DNA of 64,000 nucleotides from Colwellia hornerae (lineage in GTDB: Bacteria; Pseudomonadota; Gammaproteobacteria; Enterobacterales; Alteromonadaceae): NCBI RefSeq assembly GCF_007954355.1, contig NZ_VOLR01000005.1, positions 1 through 64,000 of the forward strand, written 5' to 3'. The notes under the pieces are model-generated. The model saw nothing but the letters and a program-made list of their open reading frames with translations, was not told the origin of the DNA and ran no database searches. The translations under genes were made by a program, and so were the position numbers. Shown here piece by piece: positions 1 to 8,091 of this stretch (position 1 is the stretch's first letter; every line of letters starts with the position of its first letter).

Positions 1-40
1 TTATTTGAATTAACTAAAGAAAGAGCGGTAGAAAGTTGCA

Positions 41-75
41 TAAAAAAAATCCAGTGATATTAATCACTGGATTTT
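41..75 (-). terminator. Rho-independent terminator of the alpha/beta hydrolase gene
   Basis: A perfect 13-bp stem (46-58 pairing with 63-75, 4-nt loop) is followed on the minus strand by a run of T (complement of the A-run at 42-49). It lies about 80 bp beyond the stop of the minus-strand hydrolase gene. Confidence 0.8.
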
Positions 76-152
76 GATCTCATTAACAAATTAATCAAGC
101 TATAAATTGCTTAACTGATCGGCATTACGCTAAGGCGTCTTTTTTTGTTTTA

Positions 153-965
153 TCAATGAGCAATAAAACGAGCAATGGCTGGATGGATCAAGCCACTATG
201 AGTTACCGGCCCCATATGTCCGGTTGGAAAATGTTGATGTTCAACATTAGGTAAACTCGCTTTAATTTGATTGGCTAATGACCGGCTGAGTTCAGGACTT
301 TGTTCCCCTGTCATCATTAACACTTTACAGGTAAGACGACTTAGATCGCTTAAGGTATATTTTTCTGATATTAAGCCTTTAAAGTCTAGGCTTACTTTAG
401 GCATATCTCTTGCCATTATATCCTGTATTTTTTGTGGTAAGGCTGCAAAAAAACCGGCTTGATTCCAAAAATCCGTGAAGATCTCTGCCCCCTTATACCT
501 ATCATCAATATTAACCTGGTTAGCAAAGTTTTCTGCTAACACTCGAGCGCCACTGTTTTGTTCCAGTAAATGAAACGCAACCGGCTCATATAAAGAAAGA
601 CTTAATATTTTTTCTGGATCCTCAATGGCTAGCTTTAATGCAATCGCGCCGCCACAAGAATGTCCAACCAAATGAAAAGATTGATGTTGAGCAACACTGT
701 TAATAATTTTTTTAATACGGTTAATTTCAACATCAAAATTATAATGTAATTCATCAGCAACTTTTTCTGCATTACCGTAACTGAGCATATCAATATTAAT
801 GACTAAGTAGTGAGGTTCAAGCAGTTTAACTAAGGGCTGCCATTGTCTAGCTGAACTTAGCGAACTATGAAGAAGTACAATCGGTGTTCCCTGCCCTGAA
901 ATATAGGCACCTTTTAGTGGATTATGTATGGTCATTACAGCTATTTGTTGGTGATAAAGGCCCAT
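153..965 (-). CDS. alpha/beta hydrolase
   Basis: This is a 270-residue alpha/beta-hydrolase-fold protein with no signal peptide, so probably cytoplasmic. The oxyanion-region HSS motif lies near residue 33, the nucleophile elbow is GHSCGG with Ser103, and the putative catalytic His lies in GHMGP near residue 250. Its substrate is unknown. It is transcribed divergently from the tryptophan catabolic cluster, across a 232-bp gap containing a palindrome, so it may act on a kynurenine or muconate-type metabolite, for example as an arylformamidase or ring-fission product hydrolase; that is inference from position only. A second in-frame ATG lies 10 codons downstream and neither start has a convincing ribosome binding site. 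Confidence 0.75.
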   Translation of the reverse strand: MGLYHQQIAVMTIHNPLKGAYISGQGTPIVLLHSSLSSARQWQPLVKLLEPHYLVINIDMLSYGNAEKVADELHYNFDVEINRIKKIINSVAQHQSFHLVGHSCGGAIALKLAIEDPEKILSLSLYEPVAFHLLEQNSGARVLAENFANQVNIDDRYKGAEIFTDFWNQAGFFAALPQKIQDIMARDMPKVSLDFKGLISEKYTLSDLSRLTCKVLMMTGEQSPELSRSLANQIKASLPNVEHQHFPTGHMGPVTHSGLIHPAIARFIAH

Positions 966-1085
966 TATCAGCTTAATTTAACAAATGTTAAAGTGAAATA
1001 ACACTGAGTATATTACTGCGCTATTTTGAGTGCTACGGCTATAAAAGTTTACAAAGTAAAAAAATAAAACTTCACACTTTTGCTG

Positions 1086-1104
1086 ACATTAAATTATTTA
1101 ATGT
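1086..1104. promoter_or_regulatory. Palindrome between the divergent hydrolase and kynurenine operon (candidate operator)
   Basis: ACATTAAA and TTTAATGT form perfect 8-bp arms separated by 3 bp, in the 232-bp intergenic space between divergent genes and 94 bp before the SDR start. The size and symmetry fit a dimeric regulator site. No regulator gene for the cluster is seen in the window. Confidence 0.4.
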
Positions 1105-1197
1105 GATAAAAAATGGTTAACTCAAATTTTCAACGAAATTAGCTTAACACCGCTTTGAAAAGTCGTTTGAAAAAAAATACAATAATAAAGAGTATTT

Positions 1198-1986
1198 ATG
1201 GATATAAATCTTCAAGGTAAAAGCGCATTAGTTTGTGGTTCAAGCCAAGGTATCGGTAAAGCCTGTGCGATTGAGCTTGCTCACTTAGGCGCTAATGTCA
1301 CGCTATTCTCACGTAATCAAGCAGCCCTTGAATTAGTCAAAGCTGAACTTGATACGGCCCAAGGCCAAACACACCAAGTATTAGTCGCTGACTTTTCAAA
1401 TACAGAACAAGTAAAAACCGTGATTAATGACCATGTTAACGCATCGGGTGGTTATGATATTTTAATCAACAATACCGGTGGACCCGCACCAGGGCCTGCC
1501 AATGCTGCCGGTGTCGATGAATTTATCAACGCTTTTAATTTACACTTAGTGTCCAACCATCACTTGGTCCAAGCGCTTATTCCTAGTATGAAAGAAAAGC
1601 AATATGGCCGTATTATCAATGTTATATCAACCTCTGTTAAGCAGCCGCTCAATGGTCTAGGTGTCTCCAACACCATACGTGGTGCGGTAGCAAGCTGGGC
1701 GAAAACCTTAGCAAATGAATTAGGCGAATTTGGCATTACTGTCAATAATGTTTTACCTGGTGCTACGGCAACCGCCCGCTTAGATGCCATTATTTCGGGC
1801 AAGGCCAACAAACAAAACATTTCAATTGAACAAGCAACGCTTAACGAAAAAGCGATTATTCCGATGCGCCGTTTCGCTAAGCCCGAAGAATTTGCAGCTG
1901 CAGCCGCTTTTTTAGCGTCGCCTGCGGCTGGCTACATCACAGGTATTAACTTACCCGTTGATGGTGGCAGAACCTCTTGTTTATAA
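1198..1986 (+). CDS. Atypical short-chain dehydrogenase/reductase family protein
   Basis: The 262-residue protein has the SDR Rossmann fold: a glycine-rich cofactor loop CGSSQGIG at 13-20, an NNTGG strand at 91-95 (NNAG equivalent), and a C-terminal G-I-N-L-P-V-DGG motif. The active site is unusual: Ser144 is in place, but the expected YxxxK is replaced by SNTIR (Ser157 and Arg161). Such members are often annotated as 3-oxoacyl-ACP reductase but lack the classical Tyr-Lys pair, so an ordinary oxidoreductase reaction cannot be assumed. It is the first gene of the tryptophan catabolic cluster, 36 bp before the aldehyde dehydrogenase gene, which suggests a role in processing aminomuconate or oxalocrotonate intermediates; this is inference. 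Confidence 0.85.
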   Translation: MDINLQGKSALVCGSSQGIGKACAIELAHLGANVTLFSRNQAALELVKAELDTAQGQTHQVLVADFSNTEQVKTVINDHVNASGGYDILINNTGGPAPGPANAAGVDEFINAFNLHLVSNHHLVQALIPSMKEKQYGRIINVISTSVKQPLNGLGVSNTIRGAVASWAKTLANELGEFGITVNNVLPGATATARLDAIISGKANKQNISIEQATLNEKAIIPMRRFAKPEEFAAAAAFLASPAAGYITGINLPVDGGRTSCL

Positions 1987-2022
1987 GGTTTACGTTAATA
2001 AACACTAAGCAGAGGAACAATA

Positions 2023-3486
2023 ATGCCCGATGCACATAATATCATTGAAAACTTTATTGATGGCAAATACCAAGCGCCGGTCAATAATAACTATTTAGAT
2101 AATATTGAGCCAGCCACAGGGTTAATTTATGGCCAAATTCCTAATAGTGATGTCGCTGATGTTGAACAAGCGGTTACTGCCGCACAGCAGGCCCTGCCAG
2201 CCTGGCGTGCCTTAGATTTAGAACAACGTGCCGACTATTTAATTGCCATAGCACAAGAAATTGAAAATCAACTCGAATCATTGGCACTCGCCGAAGCGAC
2301 AGACAATGGTAAGCCAGTTGCTTTAGCGCGAATGGTCGATATACCGCGTGCAGCCAGTAATTTCAAATTTTTTGCTCATGCCTGCTCTCAATTTGCTAGC
2401 GAATCTCATGCGATAGCAAACTCGGCGATTAATTATACTTTGCGCCAACCTGTCGGTATTGTTGGTTGTATATCACCGTGGAATTTACCGCTCTACTTAT
2501 TTACTTGGAAAATAGCACCAGCACTTGCCGCCGGTAACTGTGTTATTGCAAAACCCTCTGAAGTCACGCCAAAAACCGCGGCGATGCTTGGCGCTATTTG
2601 TCAAAAAGTCGGCTTGCCAAACGGTGTTTTAAATATTTTACATGGCAGTGGTGCAAGTACAGGTTCAGCAATATGTAATCACCCAAAAATTAGCGCTATT
2701 TCATTTACCGGTGGCTCAGCAACCGGTGCTGCAATAGCAACACAGCTAGCGCCAAAATTTAAAAAGCTATCGTTAGAATTAGGCGGTAAAAATCCCGCCC
2801 TAATCTTTGATGACTGTAATTTTGAAAATACCGTTGCCGAAGTTTTCCGCGCCAGCTTTGCTAATCAAGGTCAAATTTGTTTATGTGCCTCAAGGTTATA
2901 TATTCAGCGAGGTATCTATGAAAAATTTAAAACCGCATTAATAGCAAAAGCACAAGCGCTTTTACCACAAGACCCTTTGCTTAATGACACAAAAATGGGC
3001 GCCATTGTTTCTAAAGACCATTTAGAAAAAGTGCTCGGTTATATCGATTTAGCCAAACAAGAAGGCGGCACTATTTTAGCCGGTGGTGAGCAAGTCCATT
3101 TATCAGGTCGTTGTCAGCAAGGTTACTTTTTACAGCCCACCATTATTGAAGGTTTATCTAATAACGCCAGCTGTAACCAACAGGAAATTTTTGGCCCAGT
3201 AATAACCTTACAAGTCTTCGATACTGACGAACAAGCGCTCGCACTTGCCAACGAAAGCCAATATGGCTTAGCCGCGACTATTTGGACGCAAAATATCAAT
3301 AGAGCACACCAGCTAGCCGAACAAGTAAATACCGGTATTGTTTGGATAAATTGTTGGCTATTACGCGATTTACGCACCCCCTTTGGCGGCATGAATCATT
3401 CAGGGGTTGGCCGAGAAGGTGGTTTAGAAGCGATGAGATTCTTTACTGAGCCTAAAAATGTTTGTATAAAATACTCTGCGACATAA
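2023..3486 (+). CDS. nbaE: 2-aminomuconic 6-semialdehyde dehydrogenase (aldehyde dehydrogenase family)
   Basis: This is a 487-residue NAD(P)-dependent aldehyde dehydrogenase. PWN at 152-154, the ELGGK motif with general base Glu252, and the catalytic Cys286 in NQGQIC are all present. The general family assignment is certain. The substrate is inferred from the neighbours: the next genes encode the decarboxylase that makes 2-aminomuconate semialdehyde and the deaminase that consumes 2-aminomuconate, so oxidation of this semialdehyde is the missing step. It would prevent spontaneous cyclisation to picolinate. A good ribosome binding site (AGAGGA) precedes the ATG. Homologues are also called amnC or hydroxymuconic semialdehyde dehydrogenase. 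Confidence 0.88.
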   Translation: MPDAHNIIENFIDGKYQAPVNNNYLDNIEPATGLIYGQIPNSDVADVEQAVTAAQQALPAWRALDLEQRADYLIAIAQEIENQLESLALAEATDNGKPVALARMVDIPRAASNFKFFAHACSQFASESHAIANSAINYTLRQPVGIVGCISPWNLPLYLFTWKIAPALAAGNCVIAKPSEVTPKTAAMLGAICQKVGLPNGVLNILHGSGASTGSAICNHPKISAISFTGGSATGAAIATQLAPKFKKLSLELGGKNPALIFDDCNFENTVAEVFRASFANQGQICLCASRLYIQRGIYEKFKTALIAKAQALLPQDPLLNDTKMGAIVSKDHLEKVLGYIDLAKQEGGTILAGGEQVHLSGRCQQGYFLQPTIIEGLSNNASCNQQEIFGPVITLQVFDTDEQALALANESQYGLAATIWTQNINRAHQLAEQVNTGIVWINCWLLRDLRTPFGGMNHSGVGREGGLEAMRFFTEPKNVCIKYSAT

Positions 3487-3599
3487 AAGATATATATGAA
3501 CCAAACGTGTCATAAATTTAAATCTTCTGGAGCAATATTTGCGAGCGTATTAGGCTGCAAATGGACGCTTATTTAACCTCCTTTTCTTTGGAGTGCCTG

Positions 3600-3628
3600 A
3601 CGATATTTCAATAACATCGAAATATCGT
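3600..3628 (+). terminator. Intra-cluster hairpin, possible attenuator or terminator
   Basis: ACGATATTTC (3600-3609) pairs perfectly with GAAATATCGT (3619-3628) and is followed by TTCTTT. It lies in the 253-bp gap between the dehydrogenase and deaminase genes, the only large gap in the cluster. The stem is AT-rich, so termination may be partial, and a second promoter downstream of it is possible. Confidence 0.45.
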
Positions 3629-3739
3629 TTCTTTAAGCGTACTCAGTTTCATGTCAATAAAGAACAACAAAAGTCTTTAATAGATTTTGTCTACACTTAA
3701 TCTCTATTAACATTAAGAGTGAATTAATAAGGATCCCTG

Positions 3740-4222
3740 ATGAGCGATGCAACAGATAAAGCGGCTTTGCAGCCAAAAATCATCCATGCTGAACAAGCGC
3801 CAAAACCAGTAGGTTTATACCCTCATGCCCGACAAGTGGGTAATTTGTTATTTCTGTCGGGTGTTGGCCCAAGAAAAGCAGGTTGCAAAGACATTCCGGG
3901 TGTTGAACTGGACGCGCAAGGCAAAATAAAAAGTTACGACATCGAAGCGCAATGTCATAGCGTATTCACCAATATTCGTTTAATTCTTGAAGCTGCAAAT
4001 GCCAGCTGGATGGACTTAGTGGACGTCACGGTTTATTTAACCAATATGGATGACGACTTCGACGCCTATAATCGTATTTACGCAGAATACTTTGCTGATA
4101 ATCAGCCTTGTCGAACCACCATTGAAATTAACAAATTACCAACCCCCATAGCGATAGAACTTAAATGTATCGCGGCTTTGCAGCAAAATAATGCGCCAAG
4201 CCGTAAAGCGAACGAGGGATAA
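3740..4222 (+). CDS. nbaF: 2-aminomuconate deaminase (RidA/YjgF family)
   Basis: The 160-residue protein belongs to the RidA/YER057c/UK114 family; the typical segment with LFLSGVGP near residue 38 and the C-terminal CRTTIE...IELKCIA block with the conserved substrate Arg are visible. RidA proteins deaminate enamine/imine compounds, and a subgroup (AmnD/NbaF) hydrolyses 2-aminomuconate to 4-oxalocrotonate and ammonia. The assignment rests on its place between the semialdehyde dehydrogenase gene and the hydroxyanthranilate dioxygenase gene. It has a good ribosome binding site (AAGGATCCCTG before ATG), and only 2 nt separate its stop from the next start, implying translational coupling. Confidence 0.85.
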   Translation: MSDATDKAALQPKIIHAEQAPKPVGLYPHARQVGNLLFLSGVGPRKAGCKDIPGVELDAQGKIKSYDIEAQCHSVFTNIRLILEAANASWMDLVDVTVYLTNMDDDFDAYNRIYAEYFADNQPCRTTIEINKLPTPIAIELKCIAALQQNNAPSRKANEG

Positions 4223-4224
4223 TT

Positions 4225-4782
4225 ATGTCAACCTTGAAAAATAGCATCGCGATGCCTTTTAATTTACACGCTTGGATAGATGAACACCGCCATTTACTTA
4301 AGCCTCCAGTTTGTAATAAGCAAATTTTTGAACAGGATAATTTTATTGTTATGATCGTCGGTGGCCCTAACAACCGTACTGACTATCATTATAACGAAAC
4401 ACCCGAGCTGTTTTATCAGCTTGAGGGCGAAATGGTACTTTCTGTCATAGATGCTTGCGTTGCAAATGATGAGCAGCATAATCCTGAAAATTTCCATGAT
4501 ATAACCATTAAAGCGGGCGAAATATTTTTGCTGCCGCCAAAAATGTTGCACTCTCCGCAACGTTTTGAAAACAGCGTTGGCTTAGTGGTTGAACAAAAGC
4601 GGGAAAATAAGCAAGAGGATGCACTTTTTTGGTTTTGTCCTGCTTGTAAAAATCAACTCTACAGCGAAGCTTTTCGTCTCGATAATATAGAAACTGATTT
4701 GCCCAAAGTATTTAATCGTTTTTATCAAACGCCTACCAACTGCACTTGTCAGCAATGCGGTACGGTTGTAACAAAGGGGTAA
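4225..4782 (+). CDS. nbaC: 3-hydroxyanthranilate 3,4-dioxygenase
   Basis: This 185-residue cupin enzyme opens the ring of 3-hydroxyanthranilate to give 2-amino-3-carboxymuconate semialdehyde. The three iron ligands fit His55, Glu61 (in HYNETPE) and His109. The C-terminal second metal site of bacterial enzymes is present as two CxxC pairs, Cys138/Cys141 and Cys175/Cys178, a rubredoxin-like iron site; an extra Cys173 is close by. Length agrees with bacterial members (about 175-185 residues). It lies between the deaminase and decarboxylase genes that process its product. Confidence 0.95.
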   Translation: MSTLKNSIAMPFNLHAWIDEHRHLLKPPVCNKQIFEQDNFIVMIVGGPNNRTDYHYNETPELFYQLEGEMVLSVIDACVANDEQHNPENFHDITIKAGEIFLLPPKMLHSPQRFENSVGLVVEQKRENKQEDALFWFCPACKNQLYSEAFRLDNIETDLPKVFNRFYQTPTNCTCQQCGTVVTKG

Positions 4783-4785
4783 CTG

Positions 4786-4866
4786 ATGGGTCATATATTA
4801 ATAACGCTTTTCGATGAATTACTTAAAGCTAGTCTGTTTACATTCAAGGAAGATAATCGATGTTGA
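4786..4866 (+). CDS. Possible 26-residue coupling ORF
   Basis: A short ORF starts at an ATG with a strong upstream GGGG-type ribosome binding site (AAAGGGGT, within the end of the dioxygenase gene) and ends at a TGA that overlaps the start of the decarboxylase gene. It could be a translated spacer that hands ribosomes to the decarboxylase start. Nothing recognisable is encoded; it may be chance. Confidence 0.25.
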   Translation: MGHILITLFDELLKASLFTFKEDNRC

Positions 4867-5867
4867 AGATAGATATTCACACCCACATTTTACCTAAGAC
4901 CTGGCCAAATTTACGTGAAAAGTACGGTTATGGTGGTTTTGTTAGTCTAGATCATCATAAATGTGGTTGTGCGCGAATGATGGTGGATGAAAAATTTTTC
5001 CGTGAAATTGATCACAATTGCTGGGATCCGAAAGTTCGCCTTGATGACTGTCAAAAAAATCAGGTCGATGTACAGGTACTTTCAACGGTACCTGTGATGT
5101 TCAATTACTGGGCTAAACCTAAAGATACCTTAGATTTATCTAAGTATTTAAATGATCACATTGCCGGTATTGTTAACGATCACCCAAAACGCTTTGTCGG
5201 TTTAGGCACAGTGCCAATGCAATCACCAGATCTTGCGATAAAAGAACTTGAACGTTGCATGAAAATTGGCTTGGCTGGTATTCAAATTGGTTCACATATT
5301 AATGAGTGGAATTTAGACCATGAGCAGCTTTTCCCCATTTTTGCAGCAGCACAAGATTTAGGCGCTGCTGTTTTTGTTCATCCATGGGACATGATGGCTA
5401 AAGAAAAAATGCCTAAATATTGGCTTCCTTGGCTTGTTGGCATGCCAGCCGAGTCAAGCTTAGCAATATGCTCAATGATTTTTGGTGGCGTACTGCAACG
5501 TCTACCTAAGCTAAAGATCGCCTTTGCTCATGGCGGTGGTTCGTTTCCGTCCACTATTGGCCGTATTGAACACGGCTTTAATGTTCGCCCAGACTTGTGC
5601 GCGGTTGACTGCCCGATTAATCCACGAGACTTTCTGCCACAAATTTATCTTGATTCATTAGTCCATGACGAATTAGCCCTGAAATATCTTGTCGATTTAA
5701 TGGGCCCAGACAATATTGCCCTCGGTAGCGATTACCCATTTCCACTGGGTGAGTTAGCACCCGGTAAACTGATAGAAAATAGTCAATTTTCCGATACTAT
5801 TAAAGAAAAGTTACTGCATGGTTCAGCACTTAAATGGCTTGGCTTAACAAAAGAGCAATTCTTATGA
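4860..5867 (+). CDS. nbaD: 2-amino-3-carboxymuconate-6-semialdehyde decarboxylase (ACMSD)
   Basis: The 335-residue protein is an amidohydrolase-superfamily, zinc-dependent non-oxidative decarboxylase. The metal ligands can be placed at His7 and His9 (HTH near the N-terminus), His174 (VFVHPWD) and Asp291 (GSDYPFPLG), with the catalytic His224 (AFAHGGG). Length matches bacterial ACMSD (about 335). It removes CO2 from the product of 3-hydroxyanthranilate dioxygenase and diverts flux away from quinolinate. The ribosome binding site AAGGAAGA precedes the ATG. Its stop codon overlaps the next start in an ATGA arrangement. Confidence 0.95.
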   Translation: MLKIDIHTHILPKTWPNLREKYGYGGFVSLDHHKCGCARMMVDEKFFREIDHNCWDPKVRLDDCQKNQVDVQVLSTVPVMFNYWAKPKDTLDLSKYLNDHIAGIVNDHPKRFVGLGTVPMQSPDLAIKELERCMKIGLAGIQIGSHINEWNLDHEQLFPIFAAAQDLGAAVFVHPWDMMAKEKMPKYWLPWLVGMPAESSLAICSMIFGGVLQRLPKLKIAFAHGGGSFPSTIGRIEHGFNVRPDLCAVDCPINPRDFLPQIYLDSLVHDELALKYLVDLMGPDNIALGSDYPFPLGELAPGKLIENSQFSDTIKEKLLHGSALKWLGLTKEQFL

Positions 5868-6778
5868 GTTTGCAGATAAGCGTCGAGCTCAACGATACTC
5901 GCTATCAAATCAATATCGAAAACTCATGGTCATTGGCTATTGCGGTTAACTTTAATCAAGCAACGCAACAGCCAAATCACTTTTCTGCCAAGGCCGCCTT
6001 AGCCAGTCCAATGCAAGCGGGAAGCTTTATCGGAGATACCCAACAAGGCGGCAGTTGTAATGTTAATGAATTAACCATCAACCCACATTGCAACGGTACG
6101 CATACCGAGTCTATCGCTCATATTTGCCACTATGCGATGAATACCCCCAAAGAGAATGATACTGAGTTAGCGACTCATCATGATGAAAAGCGTGCGTTAA
6201 CCTTAGCGCAATTGAATATACCCGCGTTAATGCCCTGCGCCGTCATTTCAATCACACCTGAACTTGCCCTAAAAAGTGATGAACATTATCGCCCTGACTT
6301 TTACCCAGCTGATGCAATTATCAGCCGGACACTCCTCAAAAAAGCCTGTCGTTATTATAATAATGAACAATTACAAGCTTTGGTTATTCGTACCTTACCC
6401 AATGATAAAAGTAAGTGCCAACAAGCTTATAGTCCTGACAACCAACCGGCCTTTTTTAGTCGTGAAGCTATCTTATATTTAAATGAACGCGGCGTAGAAC
6501 ACTTAGTGGTAGATTTGCCTTCGATTGACCGTTTGCATGATGAGGGGCTAATGACTTGCCATCATCTGTTTTGGCAAGTTGCACAAGGCAGTCACCAAAT
6601 GAATAACGATAGTTTAACTAACAAAACGATTACCGAAATGGCTTTTATTGATAATGATATTGCCGACGGATTTTATTTTATTAATATTCAAAGCCCAGCT
6701 TTTCATAATGACGCAGCGCCGAGTCGCCCGGTAATATTTGCAGCTAAAGAGTTTAGCGCTAAAGAAGTGAGTAAATAA
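5864..6778 (+). CDS. Cyclase-family protein, probable kynurenine formamidase
   Basis: The 304-residue protein begins at the ATG of the ATGA overlap with the decarboxylase gene; an ATG 30 bp upstream is less likely. It carries a metal-binding motif of the cyclase/KynB superfamily in divergent form: His75-x2-Gly-Thr-His80-x-Glu82-x3-His86, where KynB has HxGTHxDxxxH. It is also longer than KynB (about 210 residues). The cluster otherwise lacks the step from N-formylkynurenine to kynurenine, so arylformamidase is the likely activity. The gene is 2 nt from kynU. Function is inference from motif plus position. Confidence 0.75.
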   Translation: MSLQISVELNDTRYQINIENSWSLAIAVNFNQATQQPNHFSAKAALASPMQAGSFIGDTQQGGSCNVNELTINPHCNGTHTESIAHICHYAMNTPKENDTELATHHDEKRALTLAQLNIPALMPCAVISITPELALKSDEHYRPDFYPADAIISRTLLKKACRYYNNEQLQALVIRTLPNDKSKCQQAYSPDNQPAFFSREAILYLNERGVEHLVVDLPSIDRLHDEGLMTCHHLFWQVAQGSHQMNNDSLTNKTITEMAFIDNDIADGFYFINIQSPAFHNDAAPSRPVIFAAKEFSAKEVSK

Positions 6779-6780
6779 CC

Positions 6781-8091
6781 ATGACACAAACAATAACAAC
6801 TAATAACAATAAAACGACCTTAGCCTATGCGCAACAACTCGACATCAACGATCCGTTAGCGATAATACGCGAGCAATTTGCTATTCCCAAACAAGCCAAT
6901 GGTGAAGATGAATACTACTTTACCGGCAACTCGCTGGGTTTACAGCCAAAACTTGCCCGCGAATATGTTATTGAACTACTCGACTCTTGGGGACAAAGAG
7001 GCGTAAAAGGTCATTTTGAAGGGGATCACCCATGGATGCCCTACCACGAGTTTTTAACCGAGCAATCGGCCTTATTGGTTGGCGGAAAAAATGAAGAAGT
7101 GGTAATGATGAACTCATTAACGACAAACTTGCATTTAATGATGGTCAGTTTTTATCAACCTCAAGGTAAGCGCTCAAAAATATTGCTTGAAGACCATGCT
7201 TTTCCCTCTGACCATTATGCGGTTGAATCTCAACTTAAACACCACAAAAAAAATGTCGATGACAACATGCTGTTGTGGACACCAAGGGCCGGTGAAGAGC
7301 TATTAAATCATGATGACTTATATCAAATGATTGAACACCAAGGTGATGAAATAGCGCTAATATTATTACCGGGCGTTCAATATTATACCGGTCAGGTACT
7401 TGATATGAAAACCATCACCGAAAAAGCCCATGCAAAGGGTATTTTGGTAGGTTTTGATTTAGCGCATGCCGTTGGTAATATCGAAATGGCCTTGCATAAT
7501 TGGCAAGTCGACTTCGCTTGTTGGTGTAGTTACAAATATTTAAACAGTGGCGCTGGCTCAGTTGCCGGTTGCTTTGTTCATCAAAAACATAGCACCAATA
7601 CCGATAGTGAAACACAGGTAAATCGCTTTGCTGGCTGGTGGGGTCACGATAAATCAAGCCGTTTTAAAATGGAAAATACTTTTAAGCCTATCCCTACAGC
7701 CGAAGGATGGCAATTGTCAAACCCACCGGTACTTTCATTAGCCGCTATTCGTGGTTCTCTAGACACCATAAAAATGGCTGGCGGTATTAAAGAACTGCGC
7801 AAAAAATCAATTAAACTCACTCAATATATGACCGAGCTTATCAGTAGCGAGTTAGGCGATAAAATTCGCATCATCACGCCAAGTAACCAAGCTGAGCGTG
7901 GTTGTCAGCTATCTTTAATGATCAATGTGGAGGGTCTCGATGGCAAAGCAATGTTTACGGCTTTAGAAGAAAACGGCGTCACCACCGACTGGCGTGAACC
8001 CAATGTTATTCGTGTTGCTCCCGTGCCACTTTATAATAAATTCCAAGATATTTATCACTTTGTTCGACTGCTAAAGGAATGTTTACAATGA
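6781..8091 (+). CDS. kynU: Kynureninase
   Basis: This 436-residue PLP enzyme cleaves kynurenine or 3-hydroxykynurenine into (hydroxy)anthranilate and alanine. The family features are clear: GNSLGLQP at 49-56, a W-x-x-H/GDHPWMPYHE block near 82-90, the PLP-ring Asp226, and the Schiff-base Lys252 in CSYKYLNSG. Length is close to bacterial and eukaryotic kynureninases (415-465). It lies in the middle of the cluster and overlaps the monooxygenase gene through an ATGA junction. Confidence 0.97.
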   Translation: MTQTITTNNNKTTLAYAQQLDINDPLAIIREQFAIPKQANGEDEYYFTGNSLGLQPKLAREYVIELLDSWGQRGVKGHFEGDHPWMPYHEFLTEQSALLVGGKNEEVVMMNSLTTNLHLMMVSFYQPQGKRSKILLEDHAFPSDHYAVESQLKHHKKNVDDNMLLWTPRAGEELLNHDDLYQMIEHQGDEIALILLPGVQYYTGQVLDMKTITEKAHAKGILVGFDLAHAVGNIEMALHNWQVDFACWCSYKYLNSGAGSVAGCFVHQKHSTNTDSETQVNRFAGWWGHDKSSRFKMENTFKPIPTAEGWQLSNPPVLSLAAIRGSLDTIKMAGGIKELRKKSIKLTQYMTELISSELGDKIRIITPSNQAERGCQLSLMINVEGLDGKAMFTALEENGVTTDWREPNVIRVAPVPLYNKFQDIYHFVRLLKECLQ

